DNA of 9,286 nucleotides, from NCBI GenBank assembly GCA_029267795.1, contig JAJUHR010000050.1, forward strand, positions 1 to 9,286. The letters are read 5' to 3'. This stretch comes from Planctomycetota bacterium. GTDB taxonomy: Bacteria > Planctomycetota > Phycisphaerae > Phycisphaerales > Phycisphaeraceae. The notes beneath the pieces were generated by a model. The model saw only the letters and a program-made list of their open reading frames with translations, was not told the origin of the DNA and searched no databases. The position numbers and the translations under genes are program-made. Positions 7,801 through 9,286 of this stretch are shown piece after piece (position 1 is the first letter of the stretch; each line of letters opens with the position of its first letter).

Positions 7801-8540
7801 CGGTCGCCGATCCGCAGCCAGCTCATCAGGCCGGAGCTCTTGCCCCCGCCCGACAGCGGCTCGTCTTCTCCTCGGAGCTTGGAGAAGTTCGTCCCCGTCC
7901 CGGAGCCGTACTTGAACAGGCGCGCCTCCCGCACCCACAGGTCCATGATCCCGCCTTCGTTCACCAGGTCGTCGCCGATCGACTGGATGAAGCACGCGTG
8001 CGGCTGCGGGTGGCTGTACGCGTCCTCCGCCGGCTTCGTTTCCCCGGTCTTGGGGTCGGTGATCCAGTGGCCCTGCGCCGGCCCGGTGATGCCGTACGCC
8101 CAGTTCAGCCCCGTGTTGAACCACTGCGGGCTGTTCGGCGCCGCCATCTGGTGCAGCAGCATGTACGCCAGCTCATCGTAAAACGCTTGCGCGTCGTCTT
8201 GGGAGTCGAAGTAACCGTGCCCCTCCCCCCAATGCCGCCAGCACCCCGCCAGCCGGTGCACCACCTGACGCACCGACCGCTCCGAGCCCAGCACGGGCTT
8301 ACCCTCCCCATCCAGCACCGGCTTGCCGTCCGCGCCGACCTGCGGCACCCCGGCCTTGCGGAAATACTTGCTCACCATGATGTCCGTCGCCAGCTGCGAC
8401 CACGACGACGGCACCTCCACGTCGTTCATCTCGAACACCGTCGTGCCGTCCAGGTTTGCGATCCGGCACGACCGCGTCGTCCACTCGATCGTGGCAAACA
8501 CGTCCTGCCCCGGCTTCGTAAAGTGGCGAGCAATCTTCAT
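4887..8540 (-). CDS. nrdJ: Adenosylcobalamin-dependent (class II) ribonucleotide reductase
   Basis: This 1217-residue enzyme reduces ribonucleotides to deoxyribonucleotides, using adenosylcobalamin to make the thiyl radical, so it needs no oxygen and no NrdB partner. In the catalytic barrel, PHACFIQS holds Cys183, and NPCSE at 407-411 holds the radical Cys409 with Asn407 and Glu411. Cys420 in DDTACNLASLN follows 11 residues later, the spacing known in class II enzymes, and would pair with Cys183 as the reducible disulfide. An alanine-rich linker (about 895-940) and a VEKIVEKIVE stretch lead to a TSCPD-type domain at about 961-1064. After a Gly/Ser/Pro-rich linker (about 1070-1150), a cysteine-rich tail (Cys1191, 1194, 1204, 1207, 1210, 1216) forms a zinc-ribbon-like end ending GNSMGCS, thought to relay electrons to the active site. 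I see no N-terminal ATP-cone and no intein. The ATG at 8540 has GGGG five bases upstream. dcd lies upstream on the same strand. Confidence 0.96.
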   Translation of the reverse strand: MKIARHFTKPGQDVFATIEWTTRSCRIANLDGTTVFEMNDVEVPSSWSQLATDIMVSKYFRKAGVPQVGADGKPVLDGEGKPVLGSERSVRQVVHRLAGCWRHWGEGHGYFDSQDDAQAFYDELAYMLLHQMAAPNSPQWFNTGLNWAYGITGPAQGHWITDPKTGETKPAEDAYSHPQPHACFIQSIGDDLVNEGGIMDLWVREARLFKYGSGTGTNFSKLRGEDEPLSGGGKSSGLMSWLRIGDRAAGAIKSGGTTRRAAKMVCLDLDHPDIEAFVNWKVREELKVAAMVEGLKHLSPDLQKAAQKLGLKLDYDFNGEAYLTVSGQNSNNSVRIGNEFFRRLDSDGPWDLTYRVTGKVAKTLRARDLWEQIAEAAWRCADPGVQFDTTINEWHTCPASGRINASNPCSEYMFLDDTACNLASLNLLEFFDAKARRFDLDAFEHAVRLWTVVLEISVLMAAFPSQRIARLSYEYRTLGLGYANIGAMLMQAGIPYDSDRARAICGAITAVMTGRSYATSAEMARELGAFPGYPKNREPMLRVIRNHRRAAYGVPREANLATGHELGDYEGLQIRPVPIDAECLTAAPRGATHLANAEEMLHRARAAWDEALSLGQQHGYRNAQATVIAPTGTIGLLMDCDTTGVEPDFALVKFKKLAGGGYFKIANQSLRPALVNLGYGADQVRDIMRYVLGTLDLEVPMPGPEGKPVEGAAPAKSFAQYLREKGLTTEDLRRLTEALPTVFELQHAFHAGALGAKAVERLGLTEQASQPGFNLLAALGLTTKQIEALNRVICGTQTVEGAPRLKEEHLPVFDCANTCGPLGKRFIAPQGHIRMMAAAQPFISGAISKTINLPNSATVDDIKSAYRLSWELGLKANALYRDGCKLSQPLSTKAESADGGKAVEDLAAGKAEAAAASGSPAANPVTEGVAPAALEAEQGAVRTVEKIVEKIVERPHRRRLPDTRQSITHKFNVAGHEGYVTVGLYEDGTPGELFITMAKEGSTIGGLMDSLGTAISVALQYGVPIESLVGKFTHQRFEPAGMTHNPDIPFAKSLVDYIFRWLGMQFIPGYRAANAPQRPGSGKPPIPATPTEAAKSNGANGSYGVGVAGHGEPSNGVGHRGDAAGGGLVRSGVANPSKPAGAGQPPSTGVGGLRAELTWATGEYHLAAQGFAAVDALAKAMTQMQADAPACDVCGTITVRNGTCYKCLNCGNSMGCS

Positions 8541-8562
8541 ATGGACCCCACGCGTCCGGTCT

Positions 8563-8587
8563 TCATAAATTAATTCTTATCCGTCAA
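8563..8587 (-). promoter_or_regulatory. Candidate AT-rich nrdJ promoter region
   Basis: On the minus strand TTGACG (8587-8582) is followed by an AT-rich run, GATAAGAATTAATTTATGAA, in a GC-rich neighbourhood, some 25-45 bases before the nrdJ ATG. TTGACG resembles a -35 box, but the nearest -10-like hexamer, TATGAA, is only 14 bases away. An alternative is TTGTTC with GATAAG at 18 bases. The AT-rich patch is clear; the choice of boxes is a guess. I saw no NrdR-box pair or cobalamin riboswitch B12 box here. Confidence 0.3.
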
Positions 8588-8630
8588 CGAATACAGAATG
8601 AACAAGAGGCCTTTCCTGCAAATGAGAAAT

Positions 8631-8707
8631 CGCGTTGGCTGCACGGGCCCGATCAGGCCTTTACAATTCCAGTATTCAACGCTCCAGCGGCCCATGCAGC
8701 CAACGCG
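8631..8707. repeat. 19-bp inverted repeat upstream of nrdJ
   Basis: CGCGTTGGCTGCACGGGCC at 8631-8649 and GGCCCATGCAGCCAACGCG at 8689-8707 are reverse complements at 18 of 19 positions, with a 39-base spacer (8650-8688). The arms are far longer than expected by chance at this distance. The element lies about 90 bases upstream of the nrdJ start and beyond the AT-rich promoter candidate. It has no T-run and no GTAG foot, so it fits neither a simple terminator nor the REP-like units to its right. It could be an RNA hairpin, a protein-binding site or the ends of a tiny miniature element. Confidence 0.7.
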
Positions 8708-8720
8708 TCCCCATCGTTCC

Positions 8721-8742
8721 GTAAGGTCCGCTGTGCGGACCT
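8721..8742 (+). repeat. REP-like hairpin unit, GTAA foot
   Basis: AGGTCCGC-TGT-GCGGACCT (8724-8742) is a perfect 8-bp stem with a 3-base loop, preceded by GTA in a GTAAGG context. Its core GGTCCGCTGTGCGGACC (8725-8741) recurs in exact reverse complement at 8903-8919. Confidence 0.6.
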
Positions 8743-8752
8743 CCAATCTGTC

Positions 8753-8773
8753 GTAGGGTGCGCTTCGCGCACC
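8753..8773 (+). repeat. REP-like GTAG hairpin unit with a following T-run
   Basis: GTAG at 8753-8756 leads into GGTGCGC-TTC-GCGCACC (8757-8773), a perfect 7-bp stem with a 3-base loop. Seven T at 8776-8782 follow, so it could also terminate plus-strand transcription, although no plus-strand gene precedes it. Confidence 0.6.
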
Positions 8774-8825
8774 AGTTTTTTTCTTCGCCTTTCGCAGCCC
8801 GGTGCGGACCTTTGCTTCTTCGCCC

Positions 8826-8898
8826 CCGTAGGGCGGGCCTCGGGCCCGCCATTTCCCTTTTCACGCTCCCCGCGATGGTCTAAAAGCCCGCCCTACGG
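8826..8898. repeat. REP-like GTAG unit plus inverted half-unit (BIME-like pair)
   Basis: GTAG at 8828-8831 leads into GGCGGGCC-TCG-GGCCCGCC (8832-8850), an 8-bp stem with a 3-base loop. In addition, CCGTAGGGCGGGC at 8826-8838 recurs as its exact reverse complement, GCCCGCCCTACGG, at 8886-8898, giving a second 13-bp inverted repeat that reuses the left arm. The right copy is only half a unit: its own 3' arm is missing on the minus strand, where TTTTAG follows. Head-to-head REP units of this kind are known as BIMEs in enterobacteria; that name is used here by analogy. Confidence 0.6.
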
Positions 8899-8902
8899 CA
8901 TT

Positions 8903-8919
8903 GGTCCGCACAGCGGACC
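8903..8919 (-). repeat. Hairpin GGTCCGC-ACA-GCGGACC, inverted copy of 8725-8741
   Basis: A perfect 7-bp stem with a 3-base loop. The whole 17 bases are the exact reverse complement of the unit at 8725-8741, including the loop (TGT against ACA), so the two copies bracket the other repeats. The loop match shows they are copies of one element in opposite orientation and not independent palindromes. Confidence 0.65.
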
Positions 8920-8978
8920 CCACATCCAAACGCCACAACCTCACGACCCGCTCACGCGGCCCGTTTCCGCCGCCTCGC

Positions 8979-9286
8979 TCAATCCACTTTCGGCAACGTC
9001 AGTCCCGGTTGGTTCTGGTACTTGCCGCCCTTGTCCGCGTACGACACGGCACACACGCGGTCGGCCTTCAAGAAGATCATCTGCGCGATGCCCTCGTCGG
9101 CGTAGATCTTCGCCGGCAGCGGCGTCGTGTTGCTGATCTCCAGCGTCACCTTGCCACGCCACTCCGGCTCCAAAGGCGTCACGTTCACGATGATCCCGCA
9201 CCGCGCATACGTGCTCTTGCCCACGCAGATCGCCAGCACGTCCCGCGGGATCGCGAACCACTCCACCGTCTCGGCCAGCGCGAAGC
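8979..9286 (-). CDS. dcd: dCTP deaminase, C-terminal part, cut by the window edge
   Basis: The last 101 residues of a protein of the dUTPase/dCTP deaminase fold are visible, entering from the right edge with FALAETVEWFAIPRDV; the internal GTG at 9266 is not a start, since the frame stays open to the edge. Dcd deaminates dCTP to dUTP in the cytoplasm, feeding dTMP synthesis. GKSTYARCGI carries the Ser and Arg equivalent to Ser111 and Arg115 of the E. coli enzyme, and GKVTLEISNT carries the glutamate equivalent to Glu138, the catalytic base. The tail GGKYQNQPG corresponds to the C-terminal lid segment that closes over the nucleotide. The NVTPLEPEW segment has Pro where E. coli has Ala124, a form I recall from a distinct bacterial subgroup of Dcd; whether it is monofunctional or a bifunctional DCD-DUT cannot be decided from this fragment. 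It is upstream of nrdJ on the same strand, separated by 438 bases of repeats. Confidence 0.9.
   Translation of the reverse strand, partial: FALAETVEWFAIPRDVLAICVGKSTYARCGIIVNVTPLEPEWRGKVTLEISNTTPLPAKIYADEGIAQMIFLKADRVCAVSYADKGGKYQNQPGLTLPKVD

Noticed and set aside
4887..8540. Intein in the ribonucleotide reductase
   Set aside because: Reductases are frequent intein hosts, but the sequence runs continuously through Cys183, NPCSE and Cys420, and the extra length lies in C-terminal linkers.
6045..8573. Very long plus-strand open frame (842 codons) antisense to nrdJ
   Set aside because: It mirrors the codon bias of a GC-rich gene on the other strand; its translation is Arg/Pro/Gln/Val/His-rich with no domain, whereas the minus strand encodes a complete NrdJ.
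8541..8720. Cobalamin riboswitch or NrdR box upstream of nrdJ
   Set aside because: No B12-box-like GCCACTG on the coding strand and no pair of ACA-N-TATAT-type palindromes could be found; a B12-repressed riboswitch would also be odd before a B12-dependent enzyme.
8676..8864. Minus-strand open frame of 62 codons across the repeat cluster
   Set aside because: It reads through the palindromic repeats and gives an Arg/Gly-rich sequence with no support as a protein.
8721..8919. CRISPR array
   Set aside because: The repeats are palindromes of different sequence with irregular spacing and inverted copies; there is no direct repeat-spacer periodicity.

Overview
The window is GC-rich, typical bacterial chromosome. 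Its housekeeping set (IlvD, IspE, an adenosylcobalamin-dependent ribonucleotide reductase and dCTP deaminase) sits among short palindromic intergenic repeats. The style of the proteins, the GC content and the GTAG-hairpin repeats suggest a planctomycete-like organism, perhaps class Phycisphaerae. That placement is an inference from general resemblance and has not been tested by any search.

Layout. Positions 1-3414 carry genes on the minus strand only. Read in the direction of transcription they are ilvD (dihydroxy-acid dehydratase), a PfpI/DJ-1 family protein, a Kdo/WaaP-like lipopolysaccharide kinase whose reading frame is broken at a run of nine G, and the start of a small lipoprotein with its own TATAAT box. 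At 3415-3558 a divergent intergenic region separates ilvD from ispE, which is on the plus strand (3559-4518). IspE ends in a good intrinsic terminator. It converges on nrdJ (minus strand, 4887-8540), which has its own strong terminator, and two hairpin repeats lie between the two terminators. Upstream of nrdJ is a 438-bp gene-free stretch holding a 19-bp inverted repeat and a cluster of REP-like palindromes. The C-terminal part of dcd (minus strand) then runs off the right edge.

How the genes relate. Dcd and NrdJ both serve deoxynucleotide supply: NrdJ reduces ribonucleotides, and Dcd makes dUTP from dCTP on the way to dTMP. IlvD (branched-chain amino acids) and IspE (MEP isoprenoid pathway) are separate core functions that share a divergent region. 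The kinase and lipoprotein point to cell-envelope functions.

I see no defence system, prophage, CRISPR array, tRNA or rRNA. The most notable signals are the G9 frameshift in the kinase, the nested inverted-repeat cluster between dcd and nrdJ, the long inverted repeat upstream of nrdJ, and a possible 35-codon ORF directly after nrdJ.
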